Source: Anaerolineae bacterium
Lineage (GTDB): Bacteria > Chloroflexota > Anaerolineae > Promineifilales > Promineifilaceae
Reading direction: 5' to 3'
Assembly (NCBI GenBank): GCA_030425205.1
Contig: JAUIAP010000001.1
Span: 526,393 to 590,392, forward strand
Length of the DNA stretch: 64,000 nt
Numbering within the stretch: position 1 is the stretch's first letter; each line of letters opens with the position of its first letter. Shown here one piece after another: positions 41,601 through 51,241 of the stretch. Position numbers and translations under genes: made by a program. Below the pieces are notes generated by a model, which saw only the letters and a list, made by a program, of their open reading frames with translations, was not told the origin of the DNA and searched no databases.

Positions 41601-44390
41601 GCCGATAAAGTTATCTTCAATAATGACGCCCACATTGCCGTTGGCTAGATCATCCGCACACATCGTCTCGACGGCGACATCGCAACTTACTTTGACGGCG
41701 GGATTTGTATGGTTTGCACCGATGACGTTGTCGGAAATGGTCACGGGTGTAAGCGCACCGACGTAGATCCCGCCTTGATTGCCAAAGCTGGCGCCTGTCT
41801 GATCATGACCAATGATGTTGTTCTCAATCGTATTTTGAACGGGATAGAGGTCCGCGCTGACATCCGCGATGTAGATGCCTTCCCCGTTGTTGCTGCTGAT
41901 CGTGTTGTCTCGGATGTCGAATTCGTTGTTGCCAAAAAGATAGATGCCGTAGTCGTTATTTGGAAGGGCGACGGTTTTGGCTTGATTTCGGCCGATCGTA
42001 TTCCCCAATACCTGCACTTTGTTTGCTGGGTCAGAATTAAGAGCGAGTTGAATGCCATAGCCACCATTGCCGCTGATGACGTTCCGCAATGTGTCGCTGC
42101 CGCCAATGGTCGTGGCGGGTGACGATAGCAGGTAGATGCCACCGTCGCTATTGGCGGATGCAGCCGCACCGTTGAGCGATGTACCGATATAGTTGCCCCG
42201 CACACGATTGCTGACGCCAGAATCGACGCGCACCCCATAGGCGCCATTGCCGGAGATTACATTGCGATTGCTGCCGCTGTTGCCAATATCATTGTTGTTT
42301 GCGTTGCTGACGTAAACGCCGTAACCGGCATTGCCAAAGCTGCCCGATCCGTCTTCACCGATGTGATTGCAGTAGATGTCGTTGTTGTTGCTTTCGAGAA
42401 CGATGCCGTTTTGCTGGAATCGGCCGATTACGATCCCCTTCACCGTACTCCCCTCACTCCCCGCCGCAAAGTGTAGCCCGTTTGCGGCACCTCCTGCGTT
42501 GATTCCATCTAATGTGACATTTAGTCCATGTGCTGCTGCTGCCGCTGATGAGCAGCTTCCCTGTGTCAGCCCGTCAATTTCAACTGGCGTGGTGATCACT
42601 GGCAGCGGACTGTTTGGCAAGATAAACCGCTCATCGGAGAAGGTGATGTGAACTGGCGTTGCAAATCCGTTGGCCTGTTCCAATGCCGCCCGCAGCGTAC
42701 ACTCTGGCGCACGACTCGACGTTTGACAAATCGCATCTCCCACATCTGAATCGCCCGCATCGCCATCGCTGTTGACAACCAGCGGAATCGGCTCAATTTG
42801 AATTTCCGCACATAACGAAAATTCCGACGTGTTGCCATTGCTATCGGTCGCCGTCGCTGTCACATAGCCCGCTGCAAACGGCAGAAAATCGACACTAAAC
42901 GGCACGAGCGTCCCATCACCCGGCGTTGTCACATTGACTGCGCCAAGATAGGTTTGCCCCTCGCCATTATTTGAGGCGTTGTCACAGTCATCATTTTGGA
43001 AAAACTCAACGCGGTGTGTACCCGCCGAACTGTCTAGCACGCCTTCAATGTGACCAATATTGCTCGCCTCTGTGATGATCGGATAGTTGTGTTTAAGGTT
43101 ATCACCCCCATCAGGATCACCCTTGTCGTTCTCGTCCACACCGTCTTTGCCCAGTTCAATCCCGCGCCCAACGTTGCCCTGAATGCTATTTTTCGTGATC
43201 TCATTGTTGATTGAACCGTCGTTGATCAAGATCCCGTCTGCACCATTGTCGGCGATGGTGTTTGACTCGATGTGCAATCCTTGTACGCCTGAACCAGAAA
43301 TGCTGATCCCATATTCTGAATTGCCGAGCGCGTTACCGTTGACATTTCGGCCGATTATATTGTCTTCAATTATTGTGTTTGTCGTCGTTTGCCACAGTAA
43401 GATCCCGTCACTACTGTTGCCGCTGATGTAATTGTTGCGAATCGTAATGTTGCTGCCGTCGTCCACCTCGATCCCGCCCGCGCTGTTGCCGAGTGCGGTT
43501 TCACCTAATACATCGAGACCGATGTAGTTCAAATTAATGATGTGACCGCTGCCACCGTTGATGCGAATGCCGTTGACGCCATTATCGGCAATAATGTTAC
43601 GCCGCGAAAACGCGCCATTGCCAACGAGATTTGCACTGCCACCTTCGATATAAACGCCGTTGCCATCGTTGCCAAAGCTCGTCGTTGCGCCAATGTTATC
43701 GTTGAAGCGTTGAATGCCAATATAGTTGCCAAAAACCTGATTACCCGTTCCATTAAACAGACCAACGCCAGCCATAGCGTTGTCATCAATCGAATTGCGC
43801 TGTGTTTCGATGTTGCCGCCGATCAGATTGTTATCACCCGTGACACGAATCCCCATCTGATCATTTGGATTGGAGGGGCTAGTGGCACGCCAAACACCAA
43901 TGTAGCTGCACTGAATCGTATTGTTGTCGCTGTCAACTTGGATGCCGTCGCCTGAGAAGCCGCGAATCACGATGCCTTTAATGGTGCTGCCATTGCTGCC
44001 CGCCGCCAGCGTCAACCCATCCACGCCCGCGCTCGCGCCGTTGTAGCTGATGGACGCTGTGCCTGAACCAGCCCAATCGAGACCGCTGGGGCAGGCTTGA
44101 CCGTCGATGATGATTGGCCGCGCAATGGGCGGAAGCGCACTCGTCACCATAATCGTTGATGCGCCTGTGCTGAAACGAATCGTATCTTGCGCGACCGTCG
44201 CGTTTGCTTCCTGAATTGCCGCACGTAAGGTGCAGACATTGCCAGCGGTCGCGCATGTCCCATTGATGACGCTATCAGATGCATCTCCCGCATCGTTGAC
44301 GACAAAGATCGCCGCTGGCGTTTCTGCAAACGCGATCCCTCTGCTAAAAATTCCAATCAGTATAAATAATCCAATCAATAAACGTTTCAT
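38685..44390 (-). CDS. Giant beta-helix protein, two CSLREAI modules, fused to a C-terminal HExxH metallopeptidase-like domain
   Basis: This 1901-residue protein has a signal peptide (MKRLLIGLFILIGIFSRGIAFA). Two modules begin CTLRAAIQEANA and CTLRAALEQANG, each followed by long right-handed beta-helix repeats and closed by a TSEFSxC block. Then comes TAVGFSQQEAISGG and a TM helix (about 1320-1335). Unlike its paralogues it continues: RR, a second hydrophobic stretch ending AAFAPVETYA (residues 1340-1362) that looks like a signal peptide, and a 540-residue domain. That domain carries HELFH (H1644, E1645, H1648) and a downstream WEGTAS (E1671), a zinc-metallopeptidase pattern. The ATG overlaps the small upstream ORF stop (ATGA). 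Confidence 0.85.
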   Translation of the reverse strand: MKRLLIGLFILIGIFSRGIAFAETPAAIFVVNDAGDASDSVINGTCATAGNVCTLRAAIQEANATVAQDTIRFSTGASTIMVTSALPPIARPIIIDGQACPSGLDWAGSGTASISYNGASAGVDGLTLAAGSNGSTIKGIVIRGFSGDGIQVDSDNNTIQCSYIGVWRATSPSNPNDQMGIRVTGDNNLIGGNIETQRNSIDDNAMAGVGLFNGTGNQVFGNYIGIQRFNDNIGATTSFGNDGNGVYIEGGSANLVGNGAFSRRNIIADNGVNGIRINGGSGHIINLNYIGLDVLGETALGNSAGGIEVDDGSNITIRNNYISGNSSDGILLWQTTTNTIIEDNIIGRNVNGNALGNSEYGISISGSGVQGLHIESNTIADNGADGILINDGSINNEITKNSIQGNVGRGIELGKDGVDENDKGDPDGGDNLKHNYPIITEASNIGHIEGVLDSSAGTHRVEFFQNDDCDNASNNGEGQTYLGAVNVTTPGDGTLVPFSVDFLPFAAGYVTATATDSNGNTSEFSLCAEIQIEPIPLVVNSDGDAGDSDVGDAICQTSSRAPECTLRAALEQANGFATPVHITFSDERFILPNSPLPVITTPVEIDGLTQGSCSSAAAAAHGLNVTLDGINAGGAANGLHFAAGSEGSTVKGIVIGRFQQNGIVLESNNNDIYCNHIGEDGSGSFGNAGYGVYVSNANNNDIGNSGSNRNVISGNGAYGVRVDSGVSNRVRGNYIGTSLNGAAASANSDGGIYLLSSPATTIGGSDTLRNVISGNGGYGIQLALNSDPANKVQVLGNTIGRNQAKTVALPNNDYGIYLFGNNEFDIRDNTISSNNGEGIYIADVSADLYPVQNTIENNIIGHDQTGASFGNQGGIYVGALTPVTISDNVIGANHTNPAVKVSCDVAVETMCADDLANGNVGVIIEDNFIGVQSDGTTLITASPTAVHLQNAEGVIIQRNVIAASSATVDLLIESDGAGNESIGNLVSDNQVGISADGNTDLNSGTNAIVIGTDTLSTTLNANQIGADGGVALTMSGDSSTISNNSIGTNATGTLNAGGSIGIHVDGGDDNTFDGNIVGYNSIGVQIDGANGNNFYGNGVGTDTAGTLDIGNSSHGVHILNGSMNNGFGGDAGLAYNQVRNNGGVGIVVSDISVGNALFANEINANGLLGIDLNDDDVTLNDDAVCDSDTGPNDKQNFPTLTGVSVGGNILGTLKSRPSRNYRVDVFTSASCDDLFNHGEGSQFFGSTNIQMGVSGSFDFSVPQANAATPLGFYTAIATNLLTGDTSEFSACFTDGVPTAVGFSQQEAISGGWWTVNSGQVWVVVGLVGMTLFAFWQGRRGIVLLVIGLVLVGAAFAPVETYAEEERVPNSCGAFDDLLEDGSSAQSGSGVVVGAVAGTLNEDVRISALVAPVPSPAYDQFGTVVGDYFQISAETHKNAPPDKPFLIGVPVPNGVDTNHLAIAMLLDPTSVKDEAATELSWYHTQGYYDSSNNLLTFTSNQLTNSNFVFTIVEDPLFDMLPAPNSREAQASPDAVNFNVSCFAAGCTQGVKDAFAAELVAAYNDFVVGHGFNEPHLKKQIPSFGSGAQPAPNLTNTSTFRGVIISDPSISACDGINGVYVARSQTLRICSITLPIMSEWRGTIRHELFHAIQTAYPTMVDDPADDFASWVWEGTASVAGASIGATHRSSKWNRRIVTEPLQQTYHDTNNGRLEYEGQDFWYYMLDEYSQPLGYLEQIFTVGAEATDVNAAINNSLPPLYFEWVRNQVYEHHNLLDGAFSGGDACSLVRSLVPFSPNITSIIHTDFDYHVDVFLEPLTSTWVEFDVVTILSGAQANVTASVNGGDAPFYRTYWSDDPDCLAIPDGERSFGSLHNSDSFGVLISNTSFDSAELFGVDVTISIDG

Positions 44391-44566
44391 TGTTTATCTC
44401 CATTGCGTGGGGTTTGCTCCGCTTGCGTATATAAAAACTCAACGAGCGATTCAAGCGAGACAAAGTTGTGCTGCTTGTTATTCCGTGCCTCCTTAATTGA
44501 TGCTCGCCACTCACTGCCATCTCGCCACATACGTAACACGTATGTACTGTACGGTTGTTTGCTCAT
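44387..44566 (-). CDS. Small conserved ORF coupled to the two-module beta-helix gene
   Basis: About 59 residues from ATG 44566 (MSKQPYSTYVLRMWRDGSEW). It is a clear paralogue of the ORF at 51238-51423: both share YSTYVLRMW.DG.EWRAS, KQHNFVSLE and LVEFL. It ends with an ATGA overlap on the giant gene, preceded by GGAGAT, so translation is coupled. It is soluble, with no signal peptide and a predicted alpha/beta look. I know no family for it. Conservation in two copies at the same place argues that it is a real gene, perhaps a regulator or secretion partner of the beta-helix protein. Confidence 0.82.
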   Translation of the reverse strand: MSKQPYSTYVLRMWRDGSEWRASIKEARNNKQHNFVSLESLVEFLYTQAEQTPRNGDKQ

Positions 44567-44634
44567 CTCATTTCCCAAGTTTGGAACGCAAAGGCTTCGT
44601 TTGCGCCAGCACGCTACTCAGTTCTACAGTAAGA

Positions 44635-44670
44635 AGCATAAGAAAAAACGATCCAAAAACGATCCAAAAT
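44635..44670 (-). promoter_or_regulatory. SARP-type direct repeat and -10 of the two-module beta-helix operon
   Basis: CGATCCAAAAA (44649-44659) and CGATCCAAAAT (44660-44670) form an 11-base direct repeat. It is followed on the minus strand after eight bases by TATGCT. This is the best-matched copy of the repeat. It also lies about 70 bases before the divergent trmFO start. Confidence 0.78.
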
Positions 44671-44740
44671 AGATATGCTGGATATGCTATCATTCCACAT
44701 TGAAATGGAACGACATGACGATTAAAAGGTCTTTGAGATA

Positions 44741-46147
44741 ATGAAAATGAAAAAGTCATTGACAGTGATAGGTGGTGGATTGGCGGGGACGGAAGCCGCA
44801 TGGCAATCGGCCGAACGAGGCATCCACACCAAACTTTATGAAATGCGCCCCACGCGCACGACGCCCGCCCATGCGACAAATAACCTCGCTGAGCTAGTGT
44901 GCAGCAACTCGCTTGGATCGATGAATGTGACGAAGGCGCCGGGTTTGCTGAAGGCGGAAATGCGTGGATTAGGCTCGCTCTTGTTGCGTTGTGCAACGGA
45001 AAGTGCCGTTCCGGCTGGCTCATCGCTGGCCGTTGATCGTGACATCTTTGCCGAAAAGGTGACCGATGCCATCGAGCGTCATCCCAACATCGAACTGATC
45101 CGTGAGGAAGTCACGCACATTCCCGACACACCCACGATCATTGCAACAGGGCCGTTAACATCGGCCGATCTCGCCCAACAAATCGCCAGCCAAACTGGTC
45201 AAAACTATCTCTACTTCTACGATGCGCTCTGCCCCATCGTCGCCCACGATAGCATCGACATGGACATCGCCTTTCGTCAGTCACGCCATGACGAAGGTGA
45301 AATGGTTGAGGGGGATTACATCAACTGCCCAATGACAAAGGCGGAGTATTTGCGCTTTTATCAGGCCTTGATTTCGGCCGAAACTGCCGCCTTGCGTGAC
45401 TTTGAAAAGGAAGATGCCCACTTTTTTGAAGGCTGTATGCCTGTCGAAGTATTGGCAAAACGGGGTGAAGATGCGCTGCGCTTTGGCCCAATGCGTCCCG
45501 TTGGCTTAACCGACCCACGCACGGGCAAGCGTCCCTACGCCGTCGTCCAACTGCGCCAAGACAATATCGCCGGCTCACTCTTTAATCTCGTCGGTTTTCA
45601 AACAAATTTGCGTTGGGGTGTTCAGAGCGAAGTTTTACGTCTTATTCCGGGACTGCAATCGGCCGAATTTGTCCGTATGGGAACGATGCACCGCAACACC
45701 TACATCAACTCGCCGCAACTGCTACACGCCACGATGCAGACGCGCCTCCGTTCAGACCTCTTTTTTGCGGGTCAAATTGTTGGCGTTGAAGGTTATGTTG
45801 GCAATGCGGGGACGGGCTTGCTCGCCGGGATGAATGCGGCACGCCTGATGAATGGCCAACACCCCGTCATCTTGCCGGCCAATACCATGCTCGGCGCGCT
45901 TTGTCACTACGTCACCCATGCCGAAGCTAAGACATTTCAACCGATGAAGGCCAACTTTGGCCTCTTCCCTGTGCCACAGCAACGCATGGGCAAAAAAGAC
46001 CGCTATGCTTGGTATGCTGAAAAGGGATTGACCAGCCTACGTCGCTGGGCGCGTGATCATGAGGTGCGCTACGATCGTCGCATTGCCGAACAAGACCTCA
46101 ACGCACAGGCTGACCCAACAGCAAAACAGATTGCTGAAGCGGGCTAA
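44741..46147 (+). CDS. trmFO: Methylenetetrahydrofolate-tRNA (uracil-5-)-methyltransferase
   Basis: This 468-residue protein starts [21 protein letters not shown] (FAD motif), then [35 protein letters not shown] and the C-terminal [26 protein letters not shown], all strong TrmFO markers. It makes 5-methyluridine at position 54 of tRNA using methylenetetrahydrofolate and FAD. Length is normal. It lies between two beta-helix operons with its own direction and is probably unrelated to them. Confidence 0.97.
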   Translation: MKMKKSLTVIGGGLAGTEAAWQSAERGIHTKLYEMRPTRTTPAHATNNLAELVCSNSLGSMNVTKAPGLLKAEMRGLGSLLLRCATESAVPAGSSLAVDRDIFAEKVTDAIERHPNIELIREEVTHIPDTPTIIATGPLTSADLAQQIASQTGQNYLYFYDALCPIVAHDSIDMDIAFRQSRHDEGEMVEGDYINCPMTKAEYLRFYQALISAETAALRDFEKEDAHFFEGCMPVEVLAKRGEDALRFGPMRPVGLTDPRTGKRPYAVVQLRQDNIAGSLFNLVGFQTNLRWGVQSEVLRLIPGLQSAEFVRMGTMHRNTYINSPQLLHATMQTRLRSDLFFAGQIVGVEGYVGNAGTGLLAGMNAARLMNGQHPVILPANTMLGALCHYVTHAEAKTFQPMKANFGLFPVPQQRMGKKDRYAWYAEKGLTSLRRWARDHEVRYDRRIAEQDLNAQADPTAKQIAEAG

Positions 46148-46453
46148 CAGAGCTTTTACCGCTCTTAGAAAAGAATGGATATCTGCCTTCGCAGGTATGA
46201 GAGGATTTACTTTGCGCTGTACTGATGAAGAGCACAGGGTTAAAACAGGGCTACGACCCCCGCTTCACGTTCAAGTTCTGTTACACAAAGTAGATTGAAA
46301 CGCACTGCAACCAACGCGCTTTGAGCGCGTTTTGTGTATCAGCCTTCGGCTTTAGCCGCAGGATTTTGGCAAAATCTCTAGATTTTAATGATATAACACC
46401 TTCCCCCTCTCTCGCCTTTAGGAGAGGGGGAAGAAATCTACATCCTGTCGCCG
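46148..46453. repeat. 306-base intergenic region with repeats and a strong hairpin
   Basis: A REP-like CTGCCTTCGCAGGTATG lies near 46181. A block AACGCGCTTTGAGCGCGTT followed by TATCAGCCTTCGGCTTTAG (46313-46364) is related to the element at 20969-21069. A hairpin with 11-base arms, TTCCCCCTCTC/GAGAGGGGGAA (46401-46432), has no T-run. The hairpin may end the convergent trmFO and beta-helix transcripts. Confidence 0.65.
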
Positions 46454-49400
46454 CTAGTCCTGTTGATAACGCGCCTCACGTCGAGCAATCGCCACAACGC
46501 TACACAGCGATAAGACAACCATAATCAACACAATTCCGCGCCCCTGCACACTGTTCACAATCTGCTGTTGACTGACAGCTACTGCCGTCGGCGGGCCTTG
46601 ATCCACGTTGGCGCACGGCGAGAACTCCGATGTATCCCCCGTCGTCACGTTAACAGCGACAGCCGTCACTTGGCTGTTGAGTGTTTGTGACCCTAAGTTG
46701 ACGTTGAATGCCACTTGATTCCCGCTGCTGATGGTCACGCGCTGGCCTGTAATGAGCCGTTGCCCTTCACCATAGCCCGACGAGTCACAAGCGTCATTGT
46801 TATAGAAGTAGAGATCGTAGTCGCCATTTACGCCAAACATGGTACCGCTTGTCACGCCTGCCGTGTTTGATGATGAAATGAGCGGATAGTTTTGCAGACG
46901 ATTGGCCCCGCTGTCTGGGTCAGTCGCGCCATCATTCGGGGTCGCACCATCTGCATTGAGGTCGATCCCGATTTCGTCATTGGCATAGATCAGATTTTGG
47001 GCGAGTGCATGGCCTGTTCCATTCACAACGGCGATGCCGTCTCCACCATTGAAGAAAATCAGATTCAACTCCCCCCAGTTATTGTCAAACAAGCCGCCGA
47101 TCTGTGCGCCGTTCATGCGGTCAAGATAGATGCCATGACCACCATTGCCGCGATCTTGCCCATTTACTCCCATGCCAATCAGATTGCCCGTCACAACAAG
47201 ATCAAACGCCTCGCTCGCATAGATGCCGTCTTCACCATTGAAGGCGATGACATTTTCTGCGCCTGTGCTGGTATAGCCCAAAATTTGCGTGTCGCTCGTG
47301 CCGCCGAGCGCGATCCCGTTGCCAAAGTTGCGAATGCCCGTCACTTTGTCAGCACCCACGCCGATGTTATTTTGAAGAAAGGTCGTCGCAATCGACTCAT
47401 TCAAATTAACTCCATCTTCAATGTTCCCAGAAATCGTGTTGTTGAGGAAGGTCGTGCGTACGCTACGAAAGTCGCTCACGCCATGTCGATCGTTTGACTC
47501 ATATCCCATCCCATTTTTTGAGACGCCAATGTAGTTGTTGGTGATAGTTGTGTCTTCAATCGAGTCGTTGCTCGGATAGAGAATCGCAATACCGTCAAGT
47601 GTGTTGTTGCCAATGGTGTTGCGGTCGGCCACTGCATTTCCGCCAATAGTGGTTCGATTCCCCTCGACCATGACGCCATACTGATTGGGCATATTGGAAC
47701 TGGCACCAGAGGCAAACACGTTAACACCCAATCCATTGCACGCAATTGTGATGTAGGCTCGTCGAATGTGGATCGCTGCTCGCGGGAAGTTACCAATAAT
47801 CAGGCCACGCACGGTGCTGCCTGCGCTGCTGCCATTGAAATTTAAGCCATCAATTGTGCTGCCCGTTAAGTCCTGACCGTCGAGAATAACATTCAACTGG
47901 GAAGGACAGCTCGCATCCGCCTGATACGTCACGCCATCAAGTATGACGGAGCTTGCGACACTGGGGAGGGCTGTGTCTGGTGAGATAGTGTGGGGTGCAT
48001 CCCCTTCGATGGCAAAGTAGATGGTGCGACTCGGTAAATTGGCCGTGTTTGCTTCTTCCAGTGCGCCACGCAACGTGCAGGATGCGCCACCTAATGCCGA
48101 TCCCGTTGATGCATTACATTGCCCATCCCCCAAATCGCGAGCGAGGTCGTTGGTCGCGTTGACAATAAATGCGTCGGTGACTTGGAGGCAGTTGGAAAAT
48201 TCAGACGTATTGCCATCCGCATCCGTTGTTGTTGCCGTCACAAAATCTCCGACAGGAACATCTGGATAGTAGAAGACGGCGGTAAATTGGAATGTGCCAT
48301 CGGCGGGTAGTGTAACATCGTGTGAACCGATGTAGCGTTCTCCCTCACCGTTATCACTGAGGTCACAGCTCGTGTTGTGGAAAAACTCGATGGTGTAGTT
48401 GCTGTTAGCGGTGCTATCAAGTGTGCCTACGACGGTTAGATTATCGGCCGAAATCAGCAGTTCTGGGAAGTTGATCAGCGTGTTTGCACCACTATCACCA
48501 TCGCCACTATCGTTGACCTGTACGCCATCGCTGCCGATGTCAATGCCAAGTTGACCGTTGTCGAAAATGCTGTTTTGCGAGATTTTATTCCCGCTGTCGC
48601 TAAAGACGCGCACGCCATCCCGAGCGTTGTTCGCAACGATGTTGTCGGCGATCAAGTTGTTAGATGTACCACTGCCGTTGAGGATGATGCCGTGATCGCT
48701 GTTCGGTAGGGCGGATTCGCTTGCGATACTTCGGCCGATAATGTTCCCCTGCACCGTCACGACATTTGCACCCCCATCGAGCCGCACGCCCGCACCCCCA
48801 TTACTGCTGATGATATTGCCATCCCCAACATTTGCGCCCCCGACACTGTTGAGGAAACCCCCGCTAATGTGAACGCCGTTTGTGTCGTTTCCGGCCGCAT
48901 TCTTGCCGTCCAGCGTGAGCCCAATGTAGTTGCCTTTAAATGAAACGGCCTGGTTGGTACTGTTGACATACGCGCCATTTAAGCTATTGCCCGAGATGAT
49001 GTTGCGTTCTGATACTGTACTGCCGCCGACACTATTGTAAAGGCTGCTCTCCACACGGACACCGTCCCGTTTATTGCCAACTGGATTTTTACCACTGGCC
49101 TCAAGCCCAATAATGTTGCCAACAACGTCGTTAAAACGCCCGCCAGAGAGGTGTACGCCATTTGTGCCATTGGCGGAGATGACGTTTCGCAAGGTTGCCA
49201 ATGCCCCCCCAATCGTATTTTCTTCACCTGTCACTTCGATGCCAGACTCGGCATTGCCGCCCGGCGTCTGACCGTCTGGTGCAATGCCGATGTGGTTGCA
49301 GTAGATAAAGTTGTCGTCGCTGTCGATTTGGATACCGTCCGCTGTAAAATTGGTAATGGCAAGACCGCTGATCTGACTATTATCACTGCCTGCTGCGAGA

Positions 49401-51241
49401 TGTAGCCCATCAACCGTGCCACCCCCCACGTAGTCCAAATGCACATAGATAACTGCAGATGTTTCCTCATCAACGGGGCAGGCTGCGCCTGTCTGCGACG
49501 TGCCAAGAATCCGCACTTGTTGCGTAATCGACGGCAACGCTGAGCCGATTTTGATGTAGCCGTCAGACACGTCAAACAGAATTGTGCCGCTTTCAGGGTC
49601 GTTAATACTATTTGCGGCGTTGATCGCCTCACGCAAGGAGCAATGGGAAGCATTACACGTCCCGTCATTCTCGTCATCGTTCGTATTGACGGTTAACGTA
49701 CTTTCATTGGTCACAACTTTGCATTGTGAAAATTCGGAGGTGTTGCCATCCGCGTCAGTTGCCGTTGCCGTTAGATAGGAATCAGTCGGCGGTACGACGT
49801 TGGTCCCGCTGATGTTGTCGAAGTCGATGCTGAAAAATGCGCTGCCCTGAGCGCCATTGGTGTTGACTGTGGTGCTGCCGACATAGACTTCCCCTTCCCC
49901 GAAGCCGCTCGGATCGCACGCATTGGAGTAGTAGAAGTCGAGTGTGAAGCTGCTGCTGACATTGGAGTATAGTGTTCCCTCGACAGTGACCTTGTTGATC
50001 GCGGAACCTTGCGCCGTTGTGTTATCCGCCTTGTTGATGGTGGGATAGTTTTGTAGCTCGTTGGGACCGGGATCGTTGTCCACAAAGTCATTGGCGGTCA
50101 CCCCATCGTCGCCGAGATCGATGCCGAGTGCGCCGTTATCAAAGATTTCATTGAAGCGAAAGGTGATCTCTTCCGTATTCTCACCAATGATGACGATACC
50201 GCTTGAATCGTTATTAGCGATACGATTCGGCCGATTTAAACCAATGTCAACCCGCAATGGCGAAGAGGTTGCATCAACGACCGCAATACCATTCGCATTA
50301 CCGAGATCGCCCAAACCAAATACGTTTAAGCCAATGTAGTTGCCATCAATTGTCGTGTCGCGCACGTTGCCAATGATGTAAATGCCTGCCTGATTGTTGC
50401 CAGAAATGACGTTGGCTTCATACACATCATCTCCGCCAATTGTTGTCAAATCGGCCGATGTGTAAATCCCGCGTCCACCATTGCCAACCGCTGTAATTCC
50501 TAATTCATCGGTTCCAATGTAATTGCCTGAAATGAGCGCACGGGCGTTTCCCTGATTATCTAGATAGATGCCGATACCAGCGTTGCCAGAGATGACATTG
50601 CGCTGCGTACGCGAATTGTTTGTTGTGCCGCCAACCGTATTATCGGTAGCTGCATTGTGTATATTGATACCTGTCCCGTTTGGAGCAGCCGTACTGCCGT
50701 CTGCATTGATGCCGATGTGGTTACATTCGATGTCCACAAAATCTGTGCTGTTAAGTTCAATTCCAGCACTAGCAAAGTTAATGATGACAAGTCCGCGAAT
50801 GACGCTGTTATCGGCCGAATCGTTCAACAACAGCCCATTAGCGTCATCCCCTGCATTTGTCCCGTCTAGCACAATCCGCAAGTCGGCGGGATCTAGCACG
50901 TTTGGACAGTTTGCATTGGCCTGTGTGATGCCATCAATGGTCACGCGGCTTGTGATGGTCGGAAGTGGGGATAAGGGGCTGATGACGTGCGGCCCTGCGC
51001 CGTTGATGGTGAACGAGATGGTATCTGTCCCAGCCGTGCCGTTCGCCTCCTGAATCGCCGCACGCAGGGTGCAGACACCACCGCTGGCCGTGCTCGTGCA
51101 AACGCCGTCACTTGTGCTGCCCGAAGCGCCGTTGTTTGCGGTGCTGGTGACGACAAAGGTGTTTGTGGGGACGTGGATTTCGGCCGAAACTGTTCCCACA
51201 ATCCCAAGCAGTAAAAACAAGCTGATCAATAAACGTCTCAT
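46454..51241 (-). CDS. Giant beta-helix protein, three CSLREAI modules, C-terminal membrane anchor
   Basis: This 1595-residue protein has a signal peptide (MRRLLISLFLLLGIVGTVSA). Three modules begin CTLRAAIQEANG, CSLREAINAANS and CTLRGALEEANT. Each is followed by about 400 residues of beta-helix coils (NVISGN, NYIGL, NTIGNN turns) and a closing TSEFSxC block. The C-terminus has TAVAVSQQQIVNS, a TM helix and ARREARYQQD. It is probably displayed on the cell surface through the C-terminal TM. The ATG overlaps the stop of the small ORF upstream by four bases. Internal repeats at DNA level make it prone to recombination and to assembly error. Confidence 0.87.
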   Translation of the reverse strand: MRRLLISLFLLLGIVGTVSAEIHVPTNTFVVTSTANNGASGSTSDGVCTSTASGGVCTLRAAIQEANGTAGTDTISFTINGAGPHVISPLSPLPTITSRVTIDGITQANANCPNVLDPADLRIVLDGTNAGDDANGLLLNDSADNSVIRGLVIINFASAGIELNSTDFVDIECNHIGINADGSTAAPNGTGINIHNAATDNTVGGTTNNSRTQRNVISGNAGIGIYLDNQGNARALISGNYIGTDELGITAVGNGGRGIYTSADLTTIGGDDVYEANVISGNNQAGIYIIGNVRDTTIDGNYIGLNVFGLGDLGNANGIAVVDATSSPLRVDIGLNRPNRIANNDSSGIVIIGENTEEITFRFNEIFDNGALGIDLGDDGVTANDFVDNDPGPNELQNYPTINKADNTTAQGSAINKVTVEGTLYSNVSSSFTLDFYYSNACDPSGFGEGEVYVGSTTVNTNGAQGSAFFSIDFDNISGTNVVPPTDSYLTATATDADGNTSEFSQCKVVTNESTLTVNTNDDENDGTCNASHCSLREAINAANSINDPESGTILFDVSDGYIKIGSALPSITQQVRILGTSQTGAACPVDEETSAVIYVHLDYVGGGTVDGLHLAAGSDNSQISGLAITNFTADGIQIDSDDNFIYCNHIGIAPDGQTPGGNAESGIEVTGEENTIGGALATLRNVISANGTNGVHLSGGRFNDVVGNIIGLEASGKNPVGNKRDGVRVESSLYNSVGGSTVSERNIISGNSLNGAYVNSTNQAVSFKGNYIGLTLDGKNAAGNDTNGVHISGGFLNSVGGANVGDGNIISSNGGAGVRLDGGANVVTVQGNIIGRSIASESALPNSDHGIILNGSGTSNNLIADNIVANNARDGVRVFSDSGNKISQNSIFDNGQLGIDIGSDGVQVNDSGDGDSGANTLINFPELLISADNLTVVGTLDSTANSNYTIEFFHNTSCDLSDNGEGERYIGSHDVTLPADGTFQFTAVFYYPDVPVGDFVTATTTDADGNTSEFSNCLQVTDAFIVNATNDLARDLGDGQCNASTGSALGGASCTLRGALEEANTANLPSRTIYFAIEGDAPHTISPDTALPSVASSVILDGVTYQADASCPSQLNVILDGQDLTGSTIDGLNFNGSSAGSTVRGLIIGNFPRAAIHIRRAYITIACNGLGVNVFASGASSNMPNQYGVMVEGNRTTIGGNAVADRNTIGNNTLDGIAILYPSNDSIEDTTITNNYIGVSKNGMGYESNDRHGVSDFRSVRTTFLNNTISGNIEDGVNLNESIATTFLQNNIGVGADKVTGIRNFGNGIALGGTSDTQILGYTSTGAENVIAFNGEDGIYASEAFDLVVTGNLIGMGVNGQDRGNGGHGIYLDRMNGAQIGGLFDNNWGELNLIFFNGGDGIAVVNGTGHALAQNLIYANDEIGIDLNADGATPNDGATDPDSGANRLQNYPLISSSNTAGVTSGTMFGVNGDYDLYFYNNDACDSSGYGEGQRLITGQRVTISSGNQVAFNVNLGSQTLNSQVTAVAVNVTTGDTSEFSPCANVDQGPPTAVAVSQQQIVNSVQGRGIVLIMVVLSLCSVVAIARREARYQQD

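Noticed and set aside
36742..51241. CRISPR-like or satellite repeats suggested by recurring GTTG/CGCC-rich units in this region.
   Set aside because: They are degenerate beta-helix codons (Asn/Ile/Gly turns) inside long open frames, with no regular repeat-spacer structure.
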